A DNA stretch of 64,000 nt. Origin: Microvelia longipes (taxonomy: Eukaryota > Arthropoda > Insecta > Hemiptera > Veliidae). This document shows, one piece after another, positions 46,820 through 59,030 of this stretch. How positions within the stretch are numbered: the first letter of the stretch is position 1; each line of letters opens with the position of its first letter. The translations under genes were made by a program, and so were the position numbers. The stretch lies in NCBI GenBank assembly GCA_018340805.1, contig JACMZG010001908.1, forward strand, positions 44,987,787 to 45,051,786, in the 5' to 3' direction. The notes below the pieces were generated by a model. The model was not told where the DNA came from. It did no database searches and was given only the letters and a program-made list of their open reading frames with translations.

Positions 46820-47361
46820 CTTAGAATAATACTTTATAAAGAAGGAGCACTACTTATAACACGAAAGCCAGTTGACTGGTGCAACTAAGTAATGCTGCCA
46901 CCCTAACAATATTCAATTTTCTAAAATAAAGTTGGCAATACTTCCGGTTGCTGAATTATTATGTTCTATTATTAATTAATGATTGATTATTCATAAAATA
47001 CTGATATAAATATCGGTGCATTACAATATTTAAAGCATTTTAGATTGTAGTTTAACGTATTTATTAAAATTATATATAATAAGTAGTCCTCGTCAACTAA
47101 ATGTAGATTCTTGTATTCCGCCACCCTTTTGCCATCTAAGACCAGTTTTATTAAATATTCAGCAGGTTTTTTAAGTTATTATATTTGTTCTTTACGATCT
47201 TTCTTCATTAATAGATATTTATGACACATATTTAAAATAATGTTTTGTTGTAAGGTTGGCAGCATTACTTAGTTGCACCAGTCAACCGGCTTTCGTGTTA
47301 TCAGTGGAATTACATTGTGTTTACGGTCCTGTGCTCCTTCTATATATAGTATTATTCTAAG
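46820..47361 (-). mobile_element. MITE-like element, family C, copy 2 with 8-bp duplication
   Basis: A 542-bp inverted-orientation copy of 22793-23314, with ends cttagaataatact and its complement. It is flanked by a perfect direct repeat tttaaaat at 46812-46819 and 47362-47369. Shared blocks include agtaatgctgccaac, gcaaccggaagtattgccaa and ttgccatctaagacc. Non-coding. Confidence 0.8.
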
Positions 47362-48340
47362 TTTAAAATGTTTTGACGTTTTGTGACTTGATGTTAATAT
47401 TAAATTGTACTCGTTTCTTGATACGGAAAAACCTTCTTTTAATCTAATATTAGATACTTGTATTAGGATTCAGCGCCACAACTGCATTTTATTTCTAATC
47501 ACTGGAGAAGATTATTTTTAAAATTCTGTTTTAGCTATTTTTTATTGAAAGGATAGTGAAAGTTTTTGATTTATTCGGTTTTCATTGTATCCTACTTTTG
47601 AAAGATAGCGTATGCTACATGACTGTGAAGTCAAACGTAACCCTGGACAGCGGTATGGATGAAACATATCAATATTCTCGATTTCGCTGGGTGTTTTGCT
47701 AGAGCATCGGGATTTCCACAAAAAGTTAGGATTCCGGCGACCATCTCGCTGTAAAGCAGTTTGTTTGTGAAAAAACGTTGTTAATGTCTCGCTTTGCTGG
47801 ACTGTAAATATAATTGCAGCAGCTATGAAAAAACTCAATTCAAAACCTAGCAGTATTATATACTATTTCAAAATGATTTACTATTTGGGGTTTAAATGCC
47901 GTTAGAACATTAAGCAAGTATCAAAATAATGAGCCAATACTTGATTAACAACAAGCGTTTGTTGTTAATAATCTGTAATTCTCTATCTGTAATAGAGAAT
48001 TACAGATGGAAAGATTTGAATAATTCAAGGGCCATCATTGCAATTCTGTTTCTGAGAAGCAAATCTGACATTGATCCATGAGAAATTATTCAAGAGTTAC
48101 ATCTGACCCAACAGCTGGAAATCTTGGTTTGAATGCTTTCTGATTGATTATTACTCTATTTCATTAGACATGCTGGATATGTGTTATACGTTTATATTTT
48201 CTATATATTGTTCTCTATATCCCTCTTATATTAGCATCACCATCTAAAATTTGACCCGCTTCTGTTGCTAGGTTTTAGTAAATAAGATATTGTATTGGGA
48301 TTGTGAGCTAGTTATCTCTATATCATTTGATACTACCAAG
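47362..48340. other. Intronic sequence with two hairpins and an unassigned frame
   Basis: A 98-codon minus-strand frame (47542-47838) has an acceptor-like attatatttacag upstream of it in transcription order. I recognise no domain and it does not join the VWC gene in phase or content. Hairpins: aacaacaagcgtttgttgtt at about 47948 and ctgtaattctctat / atagagaattacag at about 47974-48007. Confidence 0.35.
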
Positions 48341-48344
48341 TTTT

Positions 48345-48690
48345 GCATATCATGAATAGTTGACACAGTATAATTATGCGAGAGACACCTAGGAAATGTA
48401 ACAAGCAAAATTCAATGCTACATGAGGTAACTGTTCCATCATTCGACATACGTCATCATTGATGGCTTGACATAATGTCATGCCCCACTCTGTTTCGTTA
48501 CGTCTAACTCATCAGGGCGCCGACAGAGCCTGAACTCACTCTGTCCTGCAAAATGTGAAGTATTTACCAGAGATGAGCAGTACTCTCTTACCACCATCAT
48601 GATTGGCAAGCAAAACATATATCATTTGATATTACTGAGTTTTGCAAAAAATGAATAGTTAGCACAATATAATTGTGCGAGAGAGCTCAA
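48345..48690. mobile_element. Family E element, partial copies
   Basis: 48360-48480 matches one arm of the foldback at 12507-12751 (gagagacacctaggaaatgt, gtaactgttccatcattcga). 48620-48685 repeats the outermost part (atgaatagttagcacaatat). A ~130-bp GC-richer insert separates them. Confidence 0.6.
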
Positions 48691-49213
48691 TAGTGCCGCA
48701 TCTAATTTTTTGTGTGCAAAAAGAATATATTTGTTATATTTTTATTTATAAAATATTTATCATTTTTAATATTTTGATCGCTGAAAGACACCTACTCGCC
48801 ATAACTGTCGTTGGCCAAACGAGAACAATTTATTGCAGTGATTATTTTGTTTTTTTATAAATTCTTTCATAAACTCGGCAGATTCAAGATGCGGTCTTGT
48901 CGCTATTTCTTAAATAACTGCATCAGTACAACTTTTGTTTTATGGTCAGGTAATTCAAAGCCTCTATCTTGAATGATATAAGTAAAACTATCAAGCAATG
49001 TTAGACTTAAATAGTTTAGGAGCTTCTACTAGGTAACAAGTTTCTAGGCTACTTTCTACATTAATAATAACTTATGGTACATTTTCAATCGCTATTTGGT
49101 TGTCACCTTCTTTTAAGTTATGTTCTCTAGAACTTCAAACGAATAAGCTAAGAATAAACTAGTGACGAAATAGTTACAGTTTAAATCTTAGGTAAACCTT
49201 TTGGGCAACGGAA

Positions 49214-49305
49214 CGAGCGAGGCGTTTAAAGCGTTTGCTCTACATTTTCTAGCTTAACAGCAATGCCTGTTCCGGCAGGAGTTCGAATCCCGGACAGGAC
49301 GATAT
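49214..49305 (+). mobile_element. tRNA-like SINE head
   Basis: gagcgaggcgtttaaagcgt followed by a perfect B-box-like ggagttcgaatcccgg at 49278-49293. It cannot be folded into a full cloverleaf by eye, so it is not called a tRNA gene. Confidence 0.45.
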
Positions 49306-50425
49306 CTGATTCCTTTATATAGAGTTCTAAACCATTACAAAGCTCCGAATACTTTTTGCTACTCTCTAGGAATTGATTGGTTCCCCTACTGTTTACATCC
49401 ATACTTACGATTAAAGCCTAGGATTCCCCTATTTTACCATAAGGACAGTAACTAGGATACCTAAAATATTTGTAATCTCACCTGAATGTGCCAATTGTTT
49501 CTTGTGGTATGAGGCTTGAAAAGGGCTTGAAGAGTCAGTTTCTTTACAGCCTGTTAGAATAACAAAGTCATATAATGTTACTTTGTTATTTTTCAACATA
49601 TAACTCATAATAAGGTTTTTATCGTCTCTAAGGTGTGGAAAATATCGATAAACCCTAAGCCTATTATATTTAATATTTTTATATTTGTAGTTAAAAATAT
49701 ATTTTCTTTCTTGAGAGTTGATGGCTCGAAAGAGTTACGATGGTTGCCTGTTTTTGTTATTTTAGGTTGAGGGTATCATGTCTAAGTTGCTTTTTAACCT
49801 AACAGAATTTATCAGTGGTTTTTCACGTTTTTCCCAACCTCTTTCCTCTCTTACTTTGTAAGGGGTTAAATAATATTCTTTTTTCAACACTTTTTTCGTT
49901 ACTTTAAACATCTCATGGGAAAGGATCATGAAAAGACCCTATTTTTTCTCTTACTAATTAAATACAAGCATAGAGAAAAGGATAATTGCTCTGAAAAACC
50001 GCAATGTTGCTTCTAAATAAGAAAAAAAGTTACACTTAATACAAGAATTAAACAGATGAGAAAAAAATACAACACTTTTTAGCCTTCATTTATATTCTAC
50101 TTTGTAAAAACAAATTTCTCTTTTTCTAAACAAACAAGTTGGATCGAGTTTAAACAAGTTTGGTTCAAAAGAAAATACTCACATCAGATTGGAAATGGAA
50201 CAGCAGTTTTCACTCCTCTGCTGAAGTGGATTCGTGAACAACTCTACTAGTTTATTTTATTTTTCATCTCTTGTAAGCGCTCAGTTTAATTTGCTTTTTA
50301 TTTAGCTTATTTATCTAGATTCTACCTTTACAATTATCCAATTTTTTTTCTTTACCTAAATTATTTTTTCTTTGTATGTTTGAACATTGATATTGTTCAA
50401 AATACATTTAAAACATACTTAGAGG
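49306..50425. other. Unassigned intronic sequence
   Basis: AT-rich, without a recognisable frame or repeat. Confidence 0.45.
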
Positions 50426-50427
50426 GT

Positions 50428-50545
50428 ACATTTTATTTGGAGTAAATTATATTCGGGTAAATTTTATCCGGATACATTTCATCCGGGGTATATTTTATCT
50501 GGGGACATTTTATCAGCGGGTACATTTTATCTGGTTACCATTTAT
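50428..50545. repeat. Short minisatellite, ~19-bp unit
   Basis: About six imperfect units of ggtacattttatctggg. Confidence 0.75.
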
Positions 50546-50745
50546 CTAATAGTTGTCCAGTGACTTTAACTTTTGAAATGATTTCGGTTTCGAAGTAGGC
50601 CGACTTAAGAATGTAATGCATATTCCTTTTTAGGATTTTCCTAAATTGCTCTGTTCCTACTTGTCGCAGGGGCTTAAATTTTTTTGCACATGTTCGGCAA
50701 ATTATACTAATGTATCTAGCGATTTTTAATATCGCGTTTAGAAAA

Positions 50746-50975
50746 TAACTTTTTTTGAGGTAGTACGTAATTGAGCACTTTATTGGACCGTTTTTAGGAT
50801 GAGAAGCCAATCATTATTGTTATAGGAGGTTATTTAGTACTTTTCACTTCCGAGGACAATAATGAATGTAAAAAACAACTCCTAAGACGTAAAAGTGATT
50901 CATATATTGCCGCCATTACTGTAATGTAGCGTGTTAAAAAAACAATCTGTGTAAAACTGGCATAAATAACTATTT
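50746..50975 (+). mobile_element. Family F element, shortened copy
   Basis: The left end (ttttttgaggtagtacgtaa) through gtaatgtagcgtgtt matches 39671-39900 closely. The right inverted end is missing. The copy continues with tggcataaataactatt, which lies beyond the right end of the first copy (40215), so boundaries of the family need alignment. Confidence 0.6.
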
Positions 50976-51710
50976 AGTATATATTAAAAAATGTAACGAT
51001 GCTAGAAGCATTCTATATGGTTCAATATGGTATATACAAACCCAGTGATTCTAATTGCAATAGTGGCCGTAGAGTGGGCAATCAAATAAAATGATTACAT
51101 AATGACAATAACTACATAAACGTAGAGCAGTGTGATGTAATAAAGTCAAAACTTAAACAAGAAATGAGATAAGATAACAAAATTGATGATCCAAGTTCAA
51201 ATTAAACAAAACACTATTTATTGTCGAAAATAAAAATTTTACATTTACGTTGAACTGTTCTGAGTGAATTATTATAAAAAAAAGTCTGAGTGGGGAGGAG
51301 GGGGGGGGGTGCTTTTTCTCAGCGCCAGACCGCTCTAAAGCAAGTCTAAGTTTTCATGCAAAATAACTAATTATAGCTACTCACAAGCACGGGAATTCGA
51401 AAGAATTGAACATAACGCTAATTAAATGTTTTGTCTGTGAATACTCCTAATTATGCTGTTTCATCTGAAAATAGACTATCATCTGCTTCCTTCACCAAAT
51501 TAAAATTACATTTTAATGTATACTAAAAGCTCAACTGCAAGCCAGATATTAGACTGGCTAAATGTTTGCTGGAAAGAAATAATTTAACAACTAAATACTG
51601 CATGTATATAAAATGGTGGCCTCTTGACGTTAAGACGCTTCTGGTAAAACTAAATGAAATATTAGGCAGGTTTCAAGTCTGGCAAGATACCAAGCTTGGG
51701 TTACCGACCT
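50976..51710. other. Unassigned intronic sequence
   Basis: Contains a G-run at 51292-51309. No gene or repeat recognised. Confidence 0.45.
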
Positions 51711-51711
51711 G

Positions 51712-51872
51712 AGCGCTCATCTTCCGAGACGGAGAGAAGAGAACTATGAGGTTGTTGTGTCTTTAGATAGCATGTTTTTAGATAATGTCTCAGTCATGCT
51801 ATCTAAAACTCAACAACCTCATAATTCTCTTATCTCCGACTCTTAAGATGACCACTTAGGTTGAAAGTCAGC
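51712..51872. mobile_element. Short foldback element
   Basis: gagaactatgaggttgttgt ... agatagcatg returns inverted as catgctatctaaa ... caacaacctcataattctc. Outer parts (ctcatcttccgagacggaga / ctccgactcttaagatgacc) also pair. Related sequence lies at about 62860-62900 (aaggtcatcttcaggccggt, gagaagagaatcattgag). Confidence 0.6.
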
Positions 51873-52076
51873 TTAGTTTTAGTAAATATACTCTGAGAGA
51901 TTTATTCACACCTTTTATTATATTTTATTTGGTCGTAAGAGTGAGTATCTCTCCTTGAGAAGGCTCTAGCCATGGAGTAGACTTAAAAATAAATTGTATC
52001 ATCAGAAAAAATGTGTAATTTAATCATAAATGAAGTCATTCATTCGTTTACAGCTACTAATGTTAATATGATATAC

Positions 52077-52162
52077 CTGTTGAGAGTGAAGGTATTTGAG
52101 ACCTGAGACGAAGCAGGGAGAAGCATCAGTTAGGTTGCTGCTGACCACCGGCAAACACACCA
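52077..52162 (-). CDS. Most upstream exon seen of VWC-domain gene
   Basis: Acceptor gtcttttttgttgcag precedes the exon, and CAG with donor gtatat ends it. The 86-bp exon has two bases completing a split codon, then 28 codons: VCLPVVSSNLTDASPC followed by FVSGLKYLHSQQ, leaving in phase 0. Joined to the 31.6-kb exon it gives CFVSGLKYLHSQQ-IERDDPC, a textbook VWC start (CxxxGxxYxxxQxIxxxDPC) with one sequon (NLT). An internal alternative donor (TCAG before gtctca) was rejected because it breaks this module and the phase. The incoming phase (1) shows that at least one more exon lies upstream, not found before the window edge. Confidence 0.75.
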
Positions 52163-52394
52163 CTGCAACAAAAAAGACACGCATGTTTTTGTGATTTTAT
52201 CCATCATTATGTCAATAATAAAAATGGAGCATTTAACTTTAATGGAGTTAAAGTGAAAACATAAAAACCGGTTAAACGTGCAAAATGGAACGTTAGTGGA
52301 GCGTAGAAAATAGAACAAGATATGCTACGTTAAAGTTGAATCAGAACTTTTATAGGCCCGTTTTGCGACAACTATATCCATGATTTTTGTAGGA

Positions 52395-52628
52395 TCAGAA
52401 AAGTTAATCATCATTGAGCGTGGTCAGTGCTGTATAGGTGACCACTGAGAATGAAACGGATGAATTTACTATATGTGGATGAGCGAAGCGAGTCCGAGGA
52501 TATGCTGCAGTATAAATTTGGCGAATTGTATGTCCTGAGGACGAGCGAAGAGAGACCGAAGCAGGGAGGATGAACGTAAGGAATCTGATGTGATGAGGAA
52601 AAGTTCCGAGGTACCCCGTACCCGATTT
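52395..52628 (-). mobile_element. Family G dispersed element, inverted copy
   Basis: Reverse complement of the 23812-24045 layout: gagcgtggtcagtgctgta ... gatgagcgaagcgagtccga ... gaggacgagcgaagagagac ... gttccgaggtaccccgtacc. Confidence 0.6.
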
Positions 52629-53450
52629 TTAAATAAGTAGTTTACATAATTTTAACTGATATTTAAAATAATAATGATGATAATTCACAAAATAATAGAG
52701 CCCTAAAGATAATTCTAATAAAAATTAAGATATGTTTTTTAAAAAAAAAAATTGTATTCAAGTTCTAAATCTCTAGGCTTTTCATTTTGTTGAAACATTT
52801 TAAAGGCTTCAAATCTTTCTAAGTCAGCCTGTTGGTGAGAATATCATTTAAAAGTAATTCTTACGGATTATAATTATGTTGAATTTCGTGCCGTCTTGGC
52901 TTTCCTTTTGAAAAGCTCCTTTTCCACCCGTTACAAACGTGTCGCTAACGAACCAAACAATTCTCGTGTTTATCGGGACTTAGATTTCGTTTCGTTGTTT
53001 ATCTGGAAGGTAACAGTGCGCCAGATGGTTGCTCTCTCCTGACACACCTTGCCTTAGCGTTACAGCTGTTATCACACTCCTATATTTAATTCATATTTCC
53101 AAGGATGCTCATTAAAATTAAAACTTTTCTCATTACAAATGAAAAACAAACATATCAAGCGTTCTGTGTAATAGTTACTCATAATTATTTTAGTGAGACT
53201 GGCATTATTTCAACTCTGCAATACTCTTCATCATTTCATGATATAAAACATTAAAAACAATTTGTTTAAGTATTAATCTGGATGCTGAATAATAGAGCGC
53301 CACCTCGTTAGGCAAATAAGTACACATTCATAAATTTACAACAATGCCAAGTCAAGGTTACGATGCTTTCATTGCTTTCCCATCTCCTGTATCAGAAGGG
53401 AAAGCTTTGGGAACACTTTACTCATCAAATGTCCTCATTTCTTCTAAACA
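52629..53450. other. Unassigned sequence upstream of the exon
   Basis: No further VWC exon recognised; no repeat family recognised. Confidence 0.4.
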
Positions 53451-53454
53451 CGAT

Positions 53455-53805
53455 GTAGGCCCAACGAACTAACCCATCACATGCAAATGATACTACGACC
53501 TAACCCATCACGTGCAAATGATATAACGACCTAACCCATCACGTGTAAATAATACAACCACCTAACCCATCACATGCAAATGATATAACGACCTAATCCA
53601 TCACGTGCAAATGATACAACCACTTAACCCATCACATGCAAATGATATAACGACCAAACCCATCACATGCAGATGATACAACGATCCAACCCATCACGTG
53701 CAAATGATGATACAACCACCTAATCCATCACATGCAAATAATACAACGACCTAACCCATCACGTGCAAATGATACAACGAACTAACTCATCACATGAAAA
53801 TGATA
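53455..53805. repeat. Minisatellite, ~31-bp unit with CACGTG and ATGCAAAT
   Basis: About eleven units of aacccatcacgtgcaaatga followed by tacaacgacct. Units alternate between CATCACGTGCAAAT (E-box CACGTG) and CATCACATGCAAAT (octamer ATGCAAAT). Confidence 0.9.
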
Positions 53806-55770
53806 CAAAAATCAAATTTTAATGACAGAAACATAGGTTGTATTACGAAACAGAAGAAATTGGCTCGTAGCTGCTTCGCGGGCTCGGCTCTCGGTGCTTC
53901 GTAAACTCCAATACACAGGAGACTTCGGTATTCAGTTATTGTTTTGTAATAATTGTTGTTTTATTATTAGTATTTATTCAATGGTATTTTTCCATGTATT
54001 TATCAAATTTTCATTACGTAGCAAATTAATGTCTTACGTTAATAAAATTAAAACTTTATTGAATTCAATACTTGTTATATTTTGCCATAGTTTCATTTTA
54101 GAATTCAAACTCACTTTTATTCAATTAATGTTTTGCTACTCTTTCCTCAGATATTTGTTTGGAAAAGTTAAAGAGAATTGGGACAGGGTATTACTTTTTA
54201 GGCTACAGTATTAAAACGGTTGTATTAGACAGGTTATAAGAAAAGAAACCTATTTCGTAGGATCTCTGTGACAGCCCTTCTGAATATTGTCTTTCAAGTA
54301 TCCCTACAACCTGCGGTCAGGTCCCAGTCTAAGAGCCAATCATTTGCATCCCATCCTCCTTTGTATCGAGTCTTTGAACCCTTTATTAGACAAGTCATAA
54401 AAGAGATGAGAATTTCACATAGTTTATTGTCGCTAGTTTTGTAAATGATATGTCTCTTTTTACATCTTATTTAAAATCTTAATTTATATCTATTTTCATC
54501 GAAAAGTTTAGAAAAAGATGGGAGAGTCAAATTTTAAATTACATCACATTGACATGTGAGGTCATTTATAAGATACTATTCCATGTCAGTTTCAAAGAGA
54601 TACGGGACGTCTCAGGACTTATTACTAATTTATTTGTATTAGCTTTGCCCGTTCTCTAAATAGTAAGCGTTCTTAGTTATTAGGCTGTTATTTTTTAATA
54701 TTGTTACCAAAAACTCGCTTCGCTCGACCTCAAAAAGAGGAACAAGAAAATCATGCCAACCATTTATTTATTTAACTATTATTTATTAATATTCTGTGTC
54801 TTATTTTAAATTATTAGTGTAAACTTGTTAAAAATATAGGTACTATTAAAAAAGCCATATCCTGAGGTAATCTGTGTCCCCTGGTAATCACCGTTTGGTT
54901 TGTTGTCTCTAATTACCATTGAGTTGATTACGTGAAAAAGTGATCCTCATTGATCTTATAATCTTAATTAACCTGCTAAGCAAATTCAAGCCTCTGTGAA
55001 AACATAATCGAGTTTAGAGCGGAGTGTTGACTCCGCGTTAAACTACTGCGTTAAATATAAAACTCTACGATTCGCATTGAAACAAGTGGATAAGTGTTTG
55101 TTTAATATGATCAATTAGAAATATTTTAATGCCTATAAACCTCCAGTTTTATCTATATAATAAAATACATTATATTTGTTATATTTCTTCAATATTTGGA
55201 CGAGGTTTATTTGCAGAACTACTCGACAGGATTTTATTAAATAACTGCTGAGGATAAGCTGATAGAAATAAAAAGAAGCATATTTGCTTTCAATACGGAA
55301 TTAGTGGAGAAAAAGGAATAAATAAAGTACTTTGTCTTCAATCTAGGGGGGGTGAAACATCAGACTGAACTATTCAGTCGTTCAATCAATGATGTCTACG
55401 AACTAGAGGTAGTGGATATACAAAGGATAAGTGGTGTCTACTATCCATATAGACTAATGTGGTTTTTACAATAAATTATATAAACACTACAAGCTATAAA
55501 CTAATAAAGCTATAAAAGTGTCTATAAACATTAAGTTGTAATGTTATTAAAGATATATGGTGTCTAAAATCTATTGAAGTTGTACGTATGCTACTTAATG
55601 TATGTAATTTTGATACATAGGTGTTAAAACCTATTCAGAGGTCTTTTGGTGTTCGCAGTCTATGCGAGAAAGGTATTAAAGGGTAAAAGTTATTCATTAC
55701 CTATAAGGGCCATATTAGAGGAGTTTGTAGTCTCTAAAATTTAATCAGATGTCCATGTGGGGACTAAAAC
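53806..55770. other. Unassigned sequence
   Basis: The 106-codon frame at 53894-54214 is hydrophobic and AT-driven, without recognised domain. The motif ctcgcttcgctc occurs at 54714-54725. Decayed units of the following minisatellite begin around 55600. Confidence 0.4.
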
Positions 55771-55774
55771 CTTT

Positions 55775-56765
55775 ACAGAGGTTATGTGGTAATTAATATC
55801 TACCTATACAGAGGTTATGTGGTAATTAATACCTACTTATACAAAGGTTATGTGGTAATTAATACCTACCTACACAAAAGTTTTGAGGTAACTAATACCT
55901 ATCTATACAAAGGTTTTGTGGTAACTGATACCTACCTATACAGAGGTTATGCGGTAATTAATACCTACCTATACAGAGGTTATATAGTAATAAATACCTA
56001 CCTATACAGAGGTTATGTGGTCTACCTACCTATACAGAGGTTATGTGGTAATTAATACCTACCTATACAGAGGTTATATGGTAATAAATACCTACCTATA
56101 CAGAGGTTATGTGGTAATTAATACCTTACCTATACAGAGTTATGTTAATTAATACCTCCTATACAAAGTTTTTGGTAACAATACCTACCTATACAAAGGT
56201 TAATTACCTACCTATACAAAAGTTTGGTAACTAATACCTACCGATACAGAGGTTATGCGGTAATTAATACTTACCTATACAAAGGTTTCGTGGTAACTAA
56301 TGCCGACCTTTACAGAGGTTATGCGGTAATTAATACCTACCTATACAGAGGTTATTTGCTTATTAATACCTACCTATACAAAAGTTTCTTGGTAACTAAT
56401 ACCTACTATACAAAGGTTTGTACTAATACTACCTATACAGAGGTTATGTGGTAATTAATACCTACCTACACAAAAGTTTTGAGGTAAACTAATACCTACC
56501 TATACAAAGGTTTTGTGGTAACTAATACCTACCTACACAGAGGTTACTGGTAATTAATACCTACCTATACAAAGGTTTTGTGGTAACCAATACCTACCTA
56601 CACAGAGGTTACTGCTATTAATACCTACCTAACAAGGTTTCGTGGTAACTAATACCTACCTATACAGAGGTTATGCGGTAATTAATACCTACCTATACAA
56701 AGGTTTCGTGGTAACTAATGTCGACCTTTACAGAGGTTATTAGGCGACTAATACCTTAAACAGCG
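55775..56765. repeat. Minisatellite, 33-bp unit, about 30 copies
   Basis: Units of taatacctacctatacagag followed by gttatgtggtaat. Period 33 gives in-frame 11-residue repeats (55786-56055 and 56224-56454, plus strand), not considered genes. Looser units extend to about 56900. Confidence 0.9.
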
Positions 56766-57800
56766 AGATTAAGAGGTTATGTAGTTTCTTTAATAAATTA
56801 AAGATGAAGGTGCCGGGGGTATGTGGCGTCTGAAATCTATAACGACAGTATAAGGTGTCTATACAGGGGTTATGTGGTGTCTAAAATATACAGAGGTTAA
56901 GTTGGGTCTGGAACCTATATGAGAGAAGGTATAGGTAATATGTGTGGCCTGTAGGATCTCTAGACTGGCTTTATGATGGTGAGCTGGGTTGGGTAAGACA
57001 TCTTGAGAGTTTTCATAGCAACAGCTCTTTTCATTCTACCTGAAGCTCTTTCTCAGAGCTCTTCTCTTCCAATTTCCTTTTAATTAAAATTGCCTTCTCG
57101 ATTTCCCATTTCTCACAGTTTCTCCTCTCATCGCTGCGTTAAAACAATTCTCTTGTCCTCTCCTTACACTATCTTGTAACGTTTTGGCGTCAGAAATTTC
57201 AAGTAACAAAAAGTATCTCATTCTCCGAACTCTTGGGGAATTCCCCGCCCCACTCTCTTCCCGCCCCACTCCCTTCCCGCCACAGACATTCCTCTCTTAC
57301 CTTCCATACTCTTGGTTAATAGAGACAACTTATACCTTTCTTTCACACAACACTCAACAATATCCCACCTCTTACATCTTTATATAAGGAAGATAAATTT
57401 GTGGAATTTTAAACGATTTTACCTTATGGATTATGTTTTCTTGTTTATTTTTAATAGATTTATCTCGTATATAAATTATATTAGTAAAGTCATCTTTCGA
57501 ATAATTTATTTTTTTATTGATTATATAAATACATAATACATTTTATATAAATACAATCTGAGTCTCCAAACAGCTAGGAGCAAATAAAATTGAAGTACTC
57601 CATTCATAATTATAAAAGAATAAAATGCAACTAACAACAATTAATCAGTACAAAAATAAACTGATAAGATACTTTATAACATAGCAAACAATTTAAAGAA
57701 AAGACAAGCTGAAAAAAATGTTAAAGACTAGATTATGATACCTAAGTTAAAAGGAACGTAAAATGAATACTATTTAATTTAAAACAAAAGAGATTAAAAT
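56766..57800. other. Unassigned sequence
   Basis: A pyrimidine-rich patch at 57025-57380 carries chance frames on both strands (57084-57269 minus, 57184-57387 plus). No gene supported. Confidence 0.4.
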
Positions 57801-57807
57801 GACTATA

Positions 57808-58718
57808 GACGACACACGGCTAAAATCAATGACAGCGCGCCAAAAATCTGTGAGGGGAAAGAATTCTATTGGTTCAGACTGACCCCGCTCTTTCCACCTC
57901 CACCTCATGCCAACCTCGGTATAAAAAAATACTTTTTTCGTAAAAAAATCATAAAAAGGCAACACTGGTTGTAAATATTTGTAACCTCGCGTCGCTTTTA
58001 TTGTGCTCATTGATCTGTTTGATTTCGTTTCATTTCATTCTAATCTGTTCAATTCTTCCAATTATTGCGAAGTTGTAATATGATCTGAGTGCCTATATTT
58101 GACGCTTGGACATTATCGTATTCTTCAAGCATTTCTTGCTATTTGAGTACAGCGCAGGTTCTGTGCTCTGTCAACCAAAAGACAGCATTTTTTTTTGAAA
58201 ATGCCATGTCTTCAATAAATGACAGTCTTGACTTTTTTAAGTCATGAATGCATATTGTGTCATATTATTTTTATAATATGAAACAATACACATTCAATTA
58301 TATACACTTGACACAAAGAAAGCAGTTTGTTTTGGAAAAAAGTAATTATAGCTGACAATTTATTTAAATCGTCAAACTTTTATCGAAGAACTATTATGAT
58401 CCATTGCGTTACGTAATTAACAACTTTAACTCCACTTAATTCATACTTCCCGAACAAATTTAAAGCAACACTTAGTTGGAAATTTATAAGGTACAACAAT
58501 ATTCCTTCTTAAAAAGTAAATAAATAATTTTTAAATAAAAAAATACGATATCAAATAAAAACAAATAATAAAATTCAAAACATAACCTGACTTTCAGTGT
58601 TGCCAGAGTAGGGAATTTTTTTTGTTACATAAAAGAAGGGATTTTTTAATTAAAAAAAGAGGGTTGAAAGCATTGAGATTTTGGCAGGCTATCAATTGAT
58701 TTTAGCCGTGAGTCGTAT
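57808..58718 (+). mobile_element. Inverted-repeat element, family D, copy 3
   Basis: A 911-bp copy: left end gacgacacacggctaaaatc, right end gattttagccgtgagtcgta, with TATA on both sides (57804-57807, 58719-58722). All internal landmarks of the family are present. The minus-strand frame at 57774-58010 is an artefact. Confidence 0.8.
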
Positions 58719-58755
58719 TATAGATCAGTTTAAATATAAATAAATAAGCTGGTTA

Positions 58756-59030
58756 AACTTAATGCTGATCACTTGGAATGATGGGGATAATGGAACGGAT
58801 GCTGGATAAGGAGAGATCATTAGGACACTTAGTGGGAGAGTTGCAGGAGGAAACAAATCGAACAAGAGGAAAGGTGGGATTAGTATTCCTTATATAAAGA
58901 GTACGACCAGCTCGTCGTTCTGGCGGCAGTACAGCGATCAGGTCCTGAACTGGTGAACTGATTGTCTTTCCGGACAAACTGTTAAACAAGTTAACAACAA
59001 CAACTGTTAAACAACAATGTTCGGTACACT
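58756..59030 (-). pseudogene. Probable non-LTR retrotransposon ORF2 C-terminal fragment
   Basis: The minus-strand frame NLFNSLSGKTISSPVQDLIA ... RRAGRTLYIRNTNPTFPLVR followed by FVSSCNSP resembles the LINE C-terminal pattern 'LYxLLxGxIxSPxLLxxxxxxxPxRxxR ... xPxxRxxxxxN'. It ends at a stop near 58759. No reverse transcriptase core is attached. Confidence 0.5.

Noticed and set aside
47542..47838. 98-codon minus-strand frame with signal-like start and an acceptor-like site
   Set aside because: No domain recognised, and no phase or content link to the VWC exons. The hydrophobic start lies upstream of the possible acceptor, so it would be intronic.
49214..49305. Possible functional tRNA gene
   Set aside because: A good B-box-like sequence, but no acceptor stem or complete cloverleaf could be formed.
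50535..50810. 91-codon minus-strand frame rich in Lys/Cys
   Set aside because: It runs into the family F element at its start and shows no known motif; no splice evidence.
52087..52162. Alternative, shorter 52-kb exon ending at TCAG before gtctca
   Set aside because: It would end in phase 1 and remove the GLKYLHSQQ strand of the VWC module; the gtatat donor gives phase 0 and a complete module.
55786..56454. Repeat protein frames
   Set aside because: 33-bp minisatellite artefact with frequent frame-breaking units.
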